Source: Bacteroidota bacterium (lineage in GTDB: Bacteria > Bacteroidota > Bacteroidia > Bacteroidales > VadinHA17). From it: a stretch of DNA of 64,000 bases. The stretch covers positions 62,001 through 126,000 of the forward strand of contig JADKBL010000004.1 in assembly GCA_016718875.1 (NCBI GenBank), read 5' to 3'. How positions within the stretch are numbered: position 1 is the first letter of the stretch; each line of letters starts with the position of its first letter. Positions 47,991 to 57,427 of the stretch are shown here, piece after piece. Both the position numbers and the translations under genes were made by a program. Under the pieces are notes generated by a model that was not told where the DNA came from, searched no databases, and saw only the letters and a program-made list of their open reading frames with translations.

Positions 47991-49448
47991 TTATTCAGGA
48001 AGCAGCCACCAGAACGGATATCCTTTTGCCTTATGAAGGAAGAGATAATGAAGCAATAGTTTTATCCAGTGTCCGGCCAGCCCTATTTCACCAACTGTAT
48101 AGCTCAGATCACGTCCCCACTGGGGATATTTTTGCCAGTCTGGCACTATCGGAAACACTGTCATTGTAGCTGCCTGGCCTTTAAAGAGACCAAATCCTGC
48201 TGATACAATACATGCAGCTCCCATTTTACCCATTGAGGCTTTATGTTTGAAATCGGTCCTTCCATTCTTTACAATATCCACGATATTCAGTGCAACAATT
48301 TTACCTGTAACTCCCGAAGGCATCCCGGTGCGGGGAGGAGCAGGAGTTATCAGAGTCCCGTTCGGACTTTTCATGGGCTTGGATATCTGGTGAGGTGGCG
48401 CAAATGCAATGCCGGGGGCAAAGATGTTTTTATAGGCAGGATTCTGATAAACTGATGGCCAGTCTTCTATATTCCATTCCTCAAAAGGTTTCCCTGAATA
48501 GTCTGCATCGACTTTCATAAATCCGTTCGGAGCGAAAAGTGCATTGCTAATATCTTCATTTTTTTTATTATATGCTTTCATGCCCGACCCTGCAAATGCA
48601 GGGATAAGCATTGCAAAGTCAAAATCCTGGGTATGCTTCTCTCCATCAAGTGTTTCATAATGGGCAATCCCTTTTTCAACTTTTGTTATACCCGCACGCT
48701 TGATCCATCGTATCCCATATTCAGCAAGCACCGATTCGGAAAAGGTCTTTGTGGAGATAATATATCCTCCGCGTTTAATAAAGGCTCCACCCATTCCAAA
48801 ATCCCCAAGTTCGTATTCGTTTGTTAACCATATTAATTCAGCCTTATCCATAAGGCCAGTCCTTTTAATCTCATTCGCCAGATTAAGGGCATACTCAAAA
48901 GCTGCTCCCTGGCAGGTGGCTCCCGGATGACCTGTTCCAATAAGAAACTTCAGCTTCTCACCTTTTTTCATACGGTCAACACAGCTCTTAACTGCCTCCC
49001 ATGTTTCAGCAGCATGGTCACATGAGCAGACTGAGTGAGTAAATTTAGCAGGACCAAGTCCTTCAGTAGCCTCAAAGTTTAGTTTAGGTCCAGTGGCATT
49101 TATGAGGAAATCGTAATCGATGTCAGCTTTCTCTCCTTTTTTATCGATGGAGGTGTATTCAACTGATACATATGGCTTATTCCCTGACTCATCGCCTTCA
49201 GGATGTATCGAAATTGCTTTTGCCTGTTCAAACTTAATCCCCCAGCGTTTGTAAAGAGGAGCAAGTTTGAACCGAACCTGGTCTATTGTCATTCTTCCTA
49301 CTCCTACCCAAATATTCGATGGAATCCATTGGTAATATTCTGAGGGACTAATAACACATACTTCATGTTTTTTTCCCAATTTTCTTCGGATATGAGCGGC
49401 TGCTGTATGGCCTGATATACCAGCTCCCAAAACGACAATTTTTGCCAT
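47991..49448 (-). CDS. sqr: Sulfide:quinone oxidoreductase-type flavoprotein
   Basis: The 485-residue protein has an FAD site AKIVVLGAGISGHTAAAHI, the SPSEYYQWIPSNIWVGVGRM segment typical of SQR, and cysteines in SVCSCDHAAETW near residue 138 and GHPGATCQGAAFEYA near 176. It ends with an amphipathic membrane-docking region (LAGHWIKLLLHYLFLHKAKGYPFWWL). The family oxidises sulfide to polysulfide and reduces quinone at the membrane. In an anaerobe it may serve sulfide detoxification. Substrate proof needs assay; other flavoproteins of this family exist. Confidence 0.82.
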   Translation of the reverse strand: MAKIVVLGAGISGHTAAAHIRRKLGKKHEVCVISPSEYYQWIPSNIWVGVGRMTIDQVRFKLAPLYKRWGIKFEQAKAISIHPEGDESGNKPYVSVEYTSIDKKGEKADIDYDFLINATGPKLNFEATEGLGPAKFTHSVCSCDHAAETWEAVKSCVDRMKKGEKLKFLIGTGHPGATCQGAAFEYALNLANEIKRTGLMDKAELIWLTNEYELGDFGMGGAFIKRGGYIISTKTFSESVLAEYGIRWIKRAGITKVEKGIAHYETLDGEKHTQDFDFAMLIPAFAGSGMKAYNKKNEDISNALFAPNGFMKVDADYSGKPFEEWNIEDWPSVYQNPAYKNIFAPGIAFAPPHQISKPMKSPNGTLITPAPPRTGMPSGVTGKIVALNIVDIVKNGRTDFKHKASMGKMGAACIVSAGFGLFKGQAATMTVFPIVPDWQKYPQWGRDLSYTVGEIGLAGHWIKLLLHYLFLHKAKGYPFWWLLPE

Positions 49449-49480
49449 ATTATATACCGGTTTAATGGTTTTTATAAAAG

Positions 49481-49506
49481 TAGAGATATATCAAATATAG
49501 AGATAT
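49481..49506 (-). promoter_or_regulatory. Promoter of SQR with repeated TAGAGATAT words
   Basis: Plus-strand CAAATATA (49492-49499) is the -7 TATATTTG on the minus strand. It is bracketed by two direct copies of TAGAGATAT (49481-49489 and 49498-49506) and a small palindrome GATATATC (49485-49492). The start codon is at 49448. The repeats may be a regulator site. Confidence 0.45.
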
Positions 49507-49636
49507 TTATTTCAGGATCATACCAATAGAATGATTTCATGCAAAGCTGAATTGGACATAATCTCTTTCATAATTCCAATAAACTCATTAAATCCTGCTG
49601 CCTGCCTGTAAATGCGGCAGACTACTCCCCGAGGTT

Positions 49637-51169
49637 TTATTGGTTTAGATTAAACCAGTGGGAATAATCTGAAGTCCCTGAGGCATTTAGATTAAGATGA
49701 TTATATTCATTAGTATGCCTGTCGTAAATGTAATCTTTCTGCCATATTTCGGTATTCTCGTATGTTTGCCTTATGGCATTGGTTATGAACAATAGTTCCT
49801 CATTTGTCATGGTTGGATGCAGTGAAAGCCTGATCCAGCCTGGTTTCATTGAGAGATCACCGGCATCGATCTTGTCTGTTATCTCTTTTGAGAGTTTAAA
49901 GTCAACATCAAGAAGGAAGTGCCCATAGGTGCCGGCACAGGAACAACCTCCTCTTAATTGTATCCCGAATCTGTCATTCAGCAATCTGGTGAACAGGTTA
50001 TGATGAATACCGTCAACATAAAATGAGATTACTCCAAGACGTTCCTTAACATTTGAGGCAAGGATATGCAGCTTGCTGACCCTGGATAATTCTCTGAAAG
50101 CAATTTCAAGAAGCTCCTTTTCCCTTGCACGGATCTTGTCAGTTCCCATGTTTTCTTTAAGGGTTACTGCAAGTGCAGCTTTTATTCCTTGCAGAAAACC
50201 TGGAGTTCCGCCGTCTTCCTTTACTTCAATATCAGAGATGTAGCTGTAACCACCCCATCTGTTTGTCCATTTAACAGTACCACCTCCGGGGGAATCCGGG
50301 ATCTCATTTTTGTAAAGCTCTTTTGAAAAGATAAGAACACCAGCGCTTCCGGGTCCTCCCAGGAATTTGTGGGGAGAAAAGAAAATGGCATCAAGCTGTT
50401 CCATCCTGTCTGCAGGGTGCATGTTGATATCCACATAGGGGGCAGAGGCTGCAAAATCGACAAAGCAATACCCATTATGTTCATGCATGATTTTCGCCAG
50501 TTCATAATATGGAGGAAAATATCCTGTTACATTAGAACAGGCAGAAAAAGAGCCTATCAGAAGAGGCCGGTTTTTGTATTTAACGATTTCTTTGCGCAAA
50601 ATTTCAGGGTCAACCGTAAGATCGGCCGCTGGTTCCAGTACTACAACATCAGCCAGAGTTTCAAACCAGGATGTGTGATTTGAATGGTGTTCTGTGTGGG
50701 TCAGGAATACCACGGGACGTTTATCGTTTGGAATATCCCTGCATTTATTATATTCTCCGTGGGTGAAAGGGCAATAGTTTACAGCCTGTTCTGGTATTTT
50801 CAGTCCAAGAATCCTTTGCAGCTTGGCTATTGCCGATGTCATTCCCGTGCCGGTGAAGAGAATAAGATCGTTATCATTTGCATTGACATGATGCTTTACA
50901 ATTCTCTGGGCAAGGTGATAAGCGTCTGTCATTGCCTTTCCGGTAGAAGTTGACTCTGAATGGGTATTTCCTATCATCGGTCCTATCTCCTCCAGCAGCT
51001 TCTTCTCAATGGGAGAATATAGCCTGCCGCTGGCAATCCAGTCGGCATAGATCAGCTTCTTCTTTCCATAGGGAGTTTCAACTTCGGTATCAATGCCAAT
51101 TATATTATTACGGAAACTGCTAAAATATTTTTCCAGCTCTGACATGCTTTGTAAAGTAAATTCGACCAT
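49637..51169 (-). CDS. Class V aminotransferase (cysteine desulfurase-like)
   Basis: The 510-residue PLP enzyme has the SufS/Csd-like core: TGTGMTSAIAKL, TEHHSNHTSW, CFVDFAASAPYVDINM, the PLP lysine in SPHKFLGGPGS near residue 270, and an active-site-like Cys loop LRGGCSCAGTYGH near 408. It is longer than typical SufS (about 410), with an extra C-terminal region. It probably removes sulfur from cysteine or a related compound, though class V enzymes with other roles exist. The start could be ATG 51169 or the internal Met at 51145. It is in the same direction as the SQR gene and the DUF4405 gene, 21 bases after the latter. Confidence 0.8.
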   Translation of the reverse strand: MVEFTLQSMSELEKYFSSFRNNIIGIDTEVETPYGKKKLIYADWIASGRLYSPIEKKLLEEIGPMIGNTHSESTSTGKAMTDAYHLAQRIVKHHVNANDNDLILFTGTGMTSAIAKLQRILGLKIPEQAVNYCPFTHGEYNKCRDIPNDKRPVVFLTHTEHHSNHTSWFETLADVVVLEPAADLTVDPEILRKEIVKYKNRPLLIGSFSACSNVTGYFPPYYELAKIMHEHNGYCFVDFAASAPYVDINMHPADRMEQLDAIFFSPHKFLGGPGSAGVLIFSKELYKNEIPDSPGGGTVKWTNRWGGYSYISDIEVKEDGGTPGFLQGIKAALAVTLKENMGTDKIRAREKELLEIAFRELSRVSKLHILASNVKERLGVISFYVDGIHHNLFTRLLNDRFGIQLRGGCSCAGTYGHFLLDVDFKLSKEITDKIDAGDLSMKPGWIRLSLHPTMTNEELLFITNAIRQTYENTEIWQKDYIYDRHTNEYNHLNLNASGTSDYSHWFNLNQ

Positions 51170-51190
51170 GCGAAAATACTAAATTTAGAT

Positions 51191-52033
51191 CTATTCTTCA
51201 GTAAGCATTAAATATACCTCCCTTGGTGTTATCCCAAGTTTATCGGCAATGGTTTTCATTGAAGTTTCCTGATTGGCATCAACACCTTTTGTTTTAAGTT
51301 TTTCCAGAAGTACAGATACTTCTTTCCCGCTGCTTTTTGCTGCCATGAGCACTGTATATCTTCCTGCTCCCTGAGGGACTTCCGGTTTATTTAAAGATTC
51401 TCCTCCTGAATGTCTGGCCTTCAGTAAGTCATATAGAGAAGACGGTGTTGTATTGTTATCAGCTGCAATATCTTTCAGGCTTATATCTGTTGCGCTTACC
51501 TTTATATTGTTTTCCCGGAGAGTTTTTAAAAGTCTTTCAGGAGGCACACTATCCAGTAAAGGAGATAACTGCTGTAAAGTATATATTTCCATGTGAATAA
51601 CCGGAGGGACCTTGAAATCACTTTCCCAGCTTTCCTTTGCTTTTTCTCCGAAAGTCATTACTGGTCCAAATGGTGTCCATTCACGAAGGGTGCCGATAAA
51701 AAATACTATTGAAACAATCAGAGCAGCTACAAGTTCCCATTTTCTGTTCAGTCCTGACTTTATCTTGCTCCTGAAATAAGTAAGAAAGGCTTTCCAGTTT
51801 ACAAAGAAGAGGTGAATAATAACAAGAATGAAAAACAGATAGGAGAATATTGTATGCAGTGCCTGCCATTCAGCTTTTGTGAATAGCATCAGTTTCCATG
51901 TACCCCAGTTGGCAATTCTTCCGGGAGGCGCTATATATAGAATAAATCCTGACCATGACATTATTATGGTTGAAATGACCAGGGAAAAACTTGTGAAGCT
52001 CCTCAGATTAAATTTTTTTGTATCTGCTGACAT
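51191..52033 (-). CDS. DUF4405 membrane protein with C-terminal repeat domain
   Basis: The 280-residue protein has four membrane helices in its first 125 residues, with helix histidines (EWQALHTIFSYLFFILVIIHLFFVNW) as in DUF4405/cytochrome b561-like proteins, so haem or quinone contact is possible. After IHMEIYTLQQLSPLLD the C-terminal part has two similar helical units (LKTLRENNIKVSATDISLKDIAADNNTTPSSLYDLL; LEKLKTKGVDANQETSMKTIADKLGITPREVYLML), a small-helix repeat of unknown role. It is 21 bases upstream of the aminotransferase gene. Confidence 0.8.
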   Translation of the reverse strand: MSADTKKFNLRSFTSFSLVISTIIMSWSGFILYIAPPGRIANWGTWKLMLFTKAEWQALHTIFSYLFFILVIIHLFFVNWKAFLTYFRSKIKSGLNRKWELVAALIVSIVFFIGTLREWTPFGPVMTFGEKAKESWESDFKVPPVIHMEIYTLQQLSPLLDSVPPERLLKTLRENNIKVSATDISLKDIAADNNTTPSSLYDLLKARHSGGESLNKPEVPQGAGRYTVLMAAKSSGKEVSVLLEKLKTKGVDANQETSMKTIADKLGITPREVYLMLTEE

Positions 52034-52063
52034 TTAAATAGAGTTTTAGCGAAATATTTGTTA

Positions 52064-52097
52064 CAAAAATAATAATTAAATTAATATATCTAGATAT
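52064..52097 (-). promoter_or_regulatory. Promoter of the DUF4405 gene with palindrome
   Basis: Plus-strand CAAAAATA (52064-52071) is the -7 TATTTTTG on the minus strand, 31 bases before the start codon at 52033. A perfect 12-base palindrome ATATCTAGATAT (52086-52097) occupies the -33 region. It shares the TAGATAT word with the repeats at the SQR promoter. Confidence 0.45.
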
Positions 52098-52127
52098 GTT
52101 AATATAAAAATTAAAGTTATTAAAAGC

Positions 52128-52158
52128 AAAAAGTGCCTATGCAATTAGCAAGGCACTT
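52128..52158 (-). terminator. Terminator of the mannonate dehydratase gene
   Basis: AAGTGCCT (52131-52138) pairs with AGGCACTT (52151-52158) across a 12-base loop. On the minus strand it is followed by T5. It ends the long leftward sugar-acid cluster whose last gene stops at 52182. Confidence 0.7.
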
Positions 52159-52181
52159 AATTATATCACAGAAAAGCATTA

Positions 52182-53312
52182 TCAGCTGATTTCCTTGCTT
52201 ACAGATTCTGCAAGACCTCTTATATATCCTATAGCAAAGAGATTGCCAAGTGTGGTATATCCGCCTCTCATTCCGGCTTCTATCTCTGTTGCCATTACGG
52301 GAACATGGTCGGGGCGGAGAGGACCTTCAAAACCAATTTCCACGTAGGCTTTCATAGCTTCATACATGTCGATCTGACCTTCATCATGGAAGGTCTCAGT
52401 GAACCTGGTGCTTGGTATTTGTCCGCTCAGATCCTGAACATTTCTGAAATGTACAAAGTTGATCTTTTCTTTTCCCCATCTTCTCACCAGTTTCGGTATG
52501 TCGGCTCCCATTAATGCAAAATTTCCCTGGCACATTGTAAGCCCGTTATACTTGCTTGGATACATAGCCATTGCACGGTCGAAGCTTTCCACGCTATTCA
52601 TGATTCTTGATATGCCCTGGATACTGTCCACCTGAGGATCATCAGGATGAAGGGACAGGTTCATTCCAATCTTCTCGGCTTCGGGGGCAACTATTTTAAT
52701 GAAATATTCATAATTTTTCCATAAAGACTCTTTTGATACTTCGCCATACTTTGTCAGAGGTTTACCTTTAGATGCCTCGTAATCAAATTCCAGCATCAGA
52801 GCTCCACCGCGTCCGGGTCTTTCCTGGTTTGTCCTGGCCCAGCTTATAACCGGCATCCAGTTATAACATATGATGTCAACATCTCCATATTGTTTGAGAT
52901 TTTTCATAAAGGTTATGAAATTTCCAATCTCTTCATCCCTCCCTTCAAGTCCGAGTTTGGTTTTTTCTCCCAGTGAAGGAGGACCTTCAACGACAGTCCA
53001 TTTAATGCCAATCTTATCCCATGTAGCTTTTGTGGCTTTTATGGCCTCAGGCTCCCATGGCTTCACGCCTTCTATTCTGTCCACACCTGAAACTACATAG
53101 TTCACTCCAAGCTGTTTGGCAAAAGGAACCTTAGGAGATGTTGGTCCCATAAGGAAAGAAAACTTAATGCCAGCATCTTTTTTTACTGTCTTTGCAGAAG
53201 CACTTTTTTTATTCTTTTCAGGAACTGTAATACCTGATGCAATAGTCCCTAATGATACAGCAGCAGCAATTGATGCGCCCTTTTTAAGAAAGTCTCTTCT
53301 GTTATCTTTCAT
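52182..53312 (-). CDS. uxuA: Mannonate dehydratase with twin-arginine leader
   Basis: The 376-residue protein begins with a Tat-type leader (NRRDFLKKGASIAAAVSLG). The UxuA barrel follows: VVEGPPSLGEKTKLG, VDIICYNWMPVISWARTN, LSLHPDDPQVDSIQG, CQGNFALMG and HFRNVQ, with metal-binding His/Cys/Asp residues, then HDEGQIDMYEAM and LRPDHVPVM. UxuA dehydrates D-mannonate to 2-keto-3-deoxygluconate. It is shorter than E. coli UxuA (about 394). The leader implies that it works outside the cytoplasm, unusual for this enzyme. Confidence 0.88.
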   Translation of the reverse strand: MKDNRRDFLKKGASIAAAVSLGTIASGITVPEKNKKSASAKTVKKDAGIKFSFLMGPTSPKVPFAKQLGVNYVVSGVDRIEGVKPWEPEAIKATKATWDKIGIKWTVVEGPPSLGEKTKLGLEGRDEEIGNFITFMKNLKQYGDVDIICYNWMPVISWARTNQERPGRGGALMLEFDYEASKGKPLTKYGEVSKESLWKNYEYFIKIVAPEAEKIGMNLSLHPDDPQVDSIQGISRIMNSVESFDRAMAMYPSKYNGLTMCQGNFALMGADIPKLVRRWGKEKINFVHFRNVQDLSGQIPSTRFTETFHDEGQIDMYEAMKAYVEIGFEGPLRPDHVPVMATEIEAGMRGGYTTLGNLFAIGYIRGLAESVSKEIS

Positions 53313-53414
53313 GGATTCCTGATTTATTTTAAAATTTTGAATGGATACCGATTAGTGAAAAATTGTTGTTACAAATTAATAAAAATCCTGTTGTATATTT
53401 TTCCGGAGGAAACT

Positions 53415-53422
53415 CAAAAATA
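53415..53422 (-). promoter_or_regulatory. Possible -7 element before the mannonate dehydratase gene
   Basis: Plus-strand CAAAAATA is TATTTTTG on the minus strand. It would start a transcript about 95 bases before the start codon at 53312. The gene may also be read from upstream. Confidence 0.35.
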
Positions 53423-53458
53423 GTTAAATAATTAGTCGGATGAGAAAGTATATTTCAA

Positions 53459-54676
53459 TCAGTCAAAAAACTTTTTGTCTTCCTCAGGAAGGTAAGCTTT
53501 TGCTGCTTTTATATTGAATTCCACTCCCAGTCCGGGTGCATCCCAAACATCTATTAAACCATTTTTTACAATAGGATCGGGGAGGCCTTCAATGATCTCG
53601 TACCACCAGGGCTGACTTGACCATGGATATTCAAAGGCAATGAAATTTTCAGGCATAGTAGCTGCCACCTGTACATGTGCAGCTAAACCTATCAGTCCGT
53701 TGAATATTCCGTGGGGAGCTATCTGGATTCCATGAATATCGGCATATTCGGCGATCCATTTCAGTTCAGCAATCCCTCCGACATCAGCAGGATCGGGACC
53801 TATGACACGAACTGCATTTGTCTCAATAAGTTCGCGGTAATTCTGCCTGAGATAGATCTGTTCGCCTGTATGAATAGGAGTGGTGGTTGAACGTGTCAGC
53901 TCTTTGTAAATATCAGCCATAACATAAGGTGTATAATCACCGGTAAGCAGATCTTCCATCCACATAAGGTTATATGGTTCAAGTGCTTTGGCAAGCCTGA
54001 TAGCGTCCGAAAGCATATATCCCGGTCCGCAGTCCAGAGCCAGTCCTACCTGATCTCCCAATACCTTCTTCATAGCGTCGACACAGGCAATAAAGCGTTT
54101 AAGGCCATTTTCAGTGAGCGGACCACGATTGGGATGAGGAGGATTTGCGGGGCTGTAAGACTTAGCCGGCTGACCGTAAAAAAAGTCCGGTGCTTCAGAA
54201 CCCTGCCTGCTGTGGAAACCTATACCCTGTTTGATAATTGTAAAACCCTCAGCTGCATCTTTCATTCTTTTAATTGAATCAGCATAATCCTGGGGTTCTA
54301 TACCATGTCGCGGAAACCTGTTTACTCCACCGTTATAGACACGGACTTTGTCCCGGATTTTTCCTCCAAGAAGTTTATATACAGGAACTCCTGCAACCTT
54401 TCCTGCAATGTCCCATAATGCCATTTCGATGGCACTTACAGCCGATCCCCATGGTTTAAAGCCACCCATCCTTCTGATCTTCATCATACAGCGCTCAACA
54501 TTTGTAGGATCCTCTCCGATGAGATAATCTTTATAAAACAGGACATATGGTTTAAGGAAAGGCTTGGAAGTTTCAGCCTGCCCGTAACCACTTATACCCT
54601 GATCAGTAACAATACGTACCACAGCACTTTTTTCTATTATGGCACATTTAAGGTCTGTTATTTTTATTGGAGTCAT
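53459..54676 (-). CDS. Enolase-superfamily sugar-acid dehydratase, leaderless (MR/MLE)
   Basis: The 405-residue protein has the capping domain (IVTDQGISGYGQAETS; SAIEMALWDIAGKVAGVPVYKLLGG) and barrel. Metal ligands appear at D215 (LALDCGPG), E241 (WMEDLL) and E272 (HTGEQIY), with IGPDPADVGG near 293 and a candidate catalytic His322 (APHGIF). Unlike its neighbours it has no export leader, so it should be cytoplasmic. It is close in sequence to the genes at 56000 and 58920. Substrate is probably an aldonate or uronate-derived acid; galactonate dehydratase is the nearest well-known relative. Confidence 0.85.
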   Translation of the reverse strand: MTPIKITDLKCAIIEKSAVVRIVTDQGISGYGQAETSKPFLKPYVLFYKDYLIGEDPTNVERCMMKIRRMGGFKPWGSAVSAIEMALWDIAGKVAGVPVYKLLGGKIRDKVRVYNGGVNRFPRHGIEPQDYADSIKRMKDAAEGFTIIKQGIGFHSRQGSEAPDFFYGQPAKSYSPANPPHPNRGPLTENGLKRFIACVDAMKKVLGDQVGLALDCGPGYMLSDAIRLAKALEPYNLMWMEDLLTGDYTPYVMADIYKELTRSTTTPIHTGEQIYLRQNYRELIETNAVRVIGPDPADVGGIAELKWIAEYADIHGIQIAPHGIFNGLIGLAAHVQVAATMPENFIAFEYPWSSQPWWYEIIEGLPDPIVKNGLIDVWDAPGLGVEFNIKAAKAYLPEEDKKFFD

Positions 54677-54721
54677 AATCTGATATTATTTTTATAATTA
54701 TTTATAATTTAAAAAATCTTA

Positions 54722-55954
54722 TTACCCCCACCATGGCTCATCTTTGATTAGATGTTTCTTCAGAAAATCATCATCTAATAAGAGTCCAAGTCCGGGTCTG
54801 TCAGGTACCTGCAATATTCCGTTTCTTACAACCGGAGGTTCAGCAGGAGTCATTTCCTGCAGCACAGGCCGTTCTCCCAGATGGCTTTCGGATTTATAAA
54901 AATTCTGAATAGCCATTGACAGATGAGCGCTCGCATATGTTCTGACAAGCGTTCCAACGTTATGAAGTGCTATCGGAGTCCTGGTTAATGCAGCATAGCC
55001 GGCAATTTTCATACAACCTGAAAATCCTCCGGCAAATGAAATATCAGGGTGAATAATATCAACAGCTTTTGAATCAAGAAAGGATTTGAATTCCAGGAGA
55101 GTCAATAATTTTTCTCCCGTCATTACAGGAACATCCGTCCCTTGTTTTAGTTTTACCCAGCCGTCGGAGAATGGCACATTCAGTGGATCTTCAATGTAAA
55201 GAACATTAAAAGGCTTGCAGGTATTGGCAATAGCAATCCCGCTGTAAGTGTCAAACTCATTATGGCAATGAACACCGATATCAAACGAATCCCCTGCAGC
55301 TTCGCGCACATTTCCAAATCCCTGGCTTAATTTTCTGAGCTCATCTGAAGAGACTGAAGGATGCCAGGGGCTCTTTACAGGGAAACACTGGCTTGCATTG
55401 ATCTTGAAAGATGTGAAACCTTCCGGCCGCTGTTTCATATCAGCAACCCACTCACGGCATGCACCCGGATCAAGCATTTTCCTGAGAGCATCCCCGTGGG
55501 AATACAATGGACATCCCTGGCGGTATGCACCACCTAAGAGCTTATATACAGGTTGATCAAGGATTTTTCCGGCTAAATCCCACAAAGCAATATCAATACC
55601 GGAAATAAGTGCCATAGGACCTACCATTGGATGGACAGGAGTAGTCATATTATAGAAATGGGTTCCAATTGAAAGAGGATCCTGACCTATCAGAATATTC
55701 CTGTCCTGAAGATAAGCTCTTGCTACCCGGCTCGTAACTCCGGTTTCACCATAACCTGTCAAACCGGCATCTGTTTCGATTTTTAAAAGACAACCATCAT
55801 GCTCAAAGTCAAGTTGAATTACTTTTATTGCCGTGATTTTCACCTGCTTGCTGGCAGATGAACTTGCACTTAATTCATTATACCTGGATAACCAAAGCCC
55901 GGCAGGAAGGGCCATCAGGCTGCCTAAGAAATTTCTTCTTGAATAATTCTTCAT
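54722..55954 (-). CDS. Enolase-superfamily dehydratase with twin-arginine leader (divergent subgroup)
   Basis: The 410-residue protein has the leader YSRRNFLGSLMALPAG, then the capping domain (IETDAGLTGYGETGV; SGIDIALWDLAGKILDQPVYKLLGG) and barrel motifs FTSFKINASQ, FDIGVHCHNEFD, LYIEDPL, MTGEKLL, HPDISFAGG and LHNVGT. The Asp/Glu/Glu metal set is varied (H-C-H-N-E in strand 3), unlike the other copies, so it belongs to a separate subgroup. It probably dehydrates or epimerises a sugar acid outside the cytoplasm. Confidence 0.8.
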   Translation of the reverse strand: MKNYSRRNFLGSLMALPAGLWLSRYNELSASSSASKQVKITAIKVIQLDFEHDGCLLKIETDAGLTGYGETGVTSRVARAYLQDRNILIGQDPLSIGTHFYNMTTPVHPMVGPMALISGIDIALWDLAGKILDQPVYKLLGGAYRQGCPLYSHGDALRKMLDPGACREWVADMKQRPEGFTSFKINASQCFPVKSPWHPSVSSDELRKLSQGFGNVREAAGDSFDIGVHCHNEFDTYSGIAIANTCKPFNVLYIEDPLNVPFSDGWVKLKQGTDVPVMTGEKLLTLLEFKSFLDSKAVDIIHPDISFAGGFSGCMKIAGYAALTRTPIALHNVGTLVRTYASAHLSMAIQNFYKSESHLGERPVLQEMTPAEPPVVRNGILQVPDRPGLGLLLDDDFLKKHLIKDEPWWG

Positions 55955-55999
55955 TTTAAAATAGTTTTATATTGCGGACATCATAGGTAAACGAAACTT

Positions 56000-57361
56000 C
56001 TAGTCGAAGAATTTCTTATCTTCTTCAGCCAGATATTGTTTGGCTGCTTTTTTATTAAATTCCACACCCAGTCCAGGTCTTTCTGAAACTTCCATAAAGC
56101 CGTCTTTAACCAGGGGAGCAGGTATCCCATCGACTATGTCAAACCACCATGCAGGATTTGGAAGGCAGCATTCAAATGCAATGAAATTTTCCGGCATTGT
56201 TGATCCTACCTGAGCCTGGGCAGCATTACCGATAACTCCGCTAAAAATACCATGAGGTGCAATCTGGATACCATGCAGGTCGGCATATTCACCTATCCAT
56301 TTCAACTCAGCTAAACCGCCTACGTCTTCAGGGTCAGGACCAATAATACGCACCGCATTTTTTTCAATAAGCTCACGGAAGTTTTGCCTCAGATAATTCT
56401 GTTCTCCTGTGTGTATGGGTACTGTTGTGCTGCGTGTAAGTTCAATATAATCATCAGCCATTACATAGGGTGTGTAGTCCCCGGTCAGCATGTCCTCAAG
56501 CCACATAAGGTTAAATGGTTCCAGCGCATTTGCCGTCCTGATTGCATCCGACAACATAAAACCAGGTCCCATATCCAGTGCCAGCCCGATCCTGTCGTCA
56601 CCTATTCCTTCCTTAAGGGCTGCAACACATTCAACCATATATTTCAGACCATATTCTGTGAGCGGTCCGCGAAAATTCCTGTCAGTAGTGCCATAAGTGA
56701 AATTTGGGACAATTCTTGACATCCCACCATGAAACCCAACAGCCACTTTGAAGATTGTAAATCCATATTCCTGAGCTTTAAGTTTAGCTCCGTATTCAAT
56801 ATAATCTTTTGGCGTGGCATCGGCTTTGCGCAAAGAATAATTTGTATTATAACAACGTACTTTATCACGGATTTTTCCACCCAGTAATTTATAAACAGGT
56901 AATCCTGCTGCTTTGCCTGCGATGTCCCAGAGAGCTATTTCAATAGCGCTCACTGCAGATCCCCAGGGTTTAAAGCTTCCCATCCTCCTGATTTTCATCA
57001 TCACTCTTTCGACATTAGTCGGATCTTCGCCTATCAGATAGTCTTTATAGAAAAGTACAAAAGGTTTCAGGTATGGTTTTGCGGTTTCTGCCTGTCCATA
57101 CCCTTCAATACCCTGATCGGTTGTAATACGAATCACCGGGCTGTTTCCCATTATTGCACATCTAAGGTCTGTTATCCTGATAGGAGGTTTTGGTGCAGCC
57201 TTTGACTGAACCGTTCCTGTTGAAGTTACTAATCCTGCTGTTGCTGTTGATCCTATAAGACCAATTCCTAAACCGGAAATTGAAGTAGTTTTTATAAAGT
57301 CCCTCCGGTTGGATAAACTATGGCTTTCACTCTTCCTAATAGATTTTATCGATTTTTTCAT
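56000..57361 (-). CDS. Enolase-superfamily dehydratase with twin-arginine leader
   Basis: The 453-residue protein has a leader with NRRDFIKTTSISGLGIGLIG. The mature part is very similar to the leaderless copy at 53459: ITTDQGIEGYGQAETAKPYL, MGSFKPWGSAVSAIEIALWDI, LALDMGPGF, WLEDML, HTGEQNYL, IGPDPEDVGG and APHGIF. All three metal ligands and the candidate catalytic His are present. Likely an exported isofunctional or slightly changed partner of the 53459 enzyme. Confidence 0.85.
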   Translation of the reverse strand: MKKSIKSIRKSESHSLSNRRDFIKTTSISGLGIGLIGSTATAGLVTSTGTVQSKAAPKPPIRITDLRCAIMGNSPVIRITTDQGIEGYGQAETAKPYLKPFVLFYKDYLIGEDPTNVERVMMKIRRMGSFKPWGSAVSAIEIALWDIAGKAAGLPVYKLLGGKIRDKVRCYNTNYSLRKADATPKDYIEYGAKLKAQEYGFTIFKVAVGFHGGMSRIVPNFTYGTTDRNFRGPLTEYGLKYMVECVAALKEGIGDDRIGLALDMGPGFMLSDAIRTANALEPFNLMWLEDMLTGDYTPYVMADDYIELTRSTTVPIHTGEQNYLRQNFRELIEKNAVRIIGPDPEDVGGLAELKWIGEYADLHGIQIAPHGIFSGVIGNAAQAQVGSTMPENFIAFECCLPNPAWWFDIVDGIPAPLVKDGFMEVSERPGLGVEFNKKAAKQYLAEEDKKFFD

Positions 57362-57427
57362 ATGTAGTTTTTTAATATAATATCACAACTTTAATTACTG
57401 TTTATCAGCCTGTTCAGAATTACCGGA

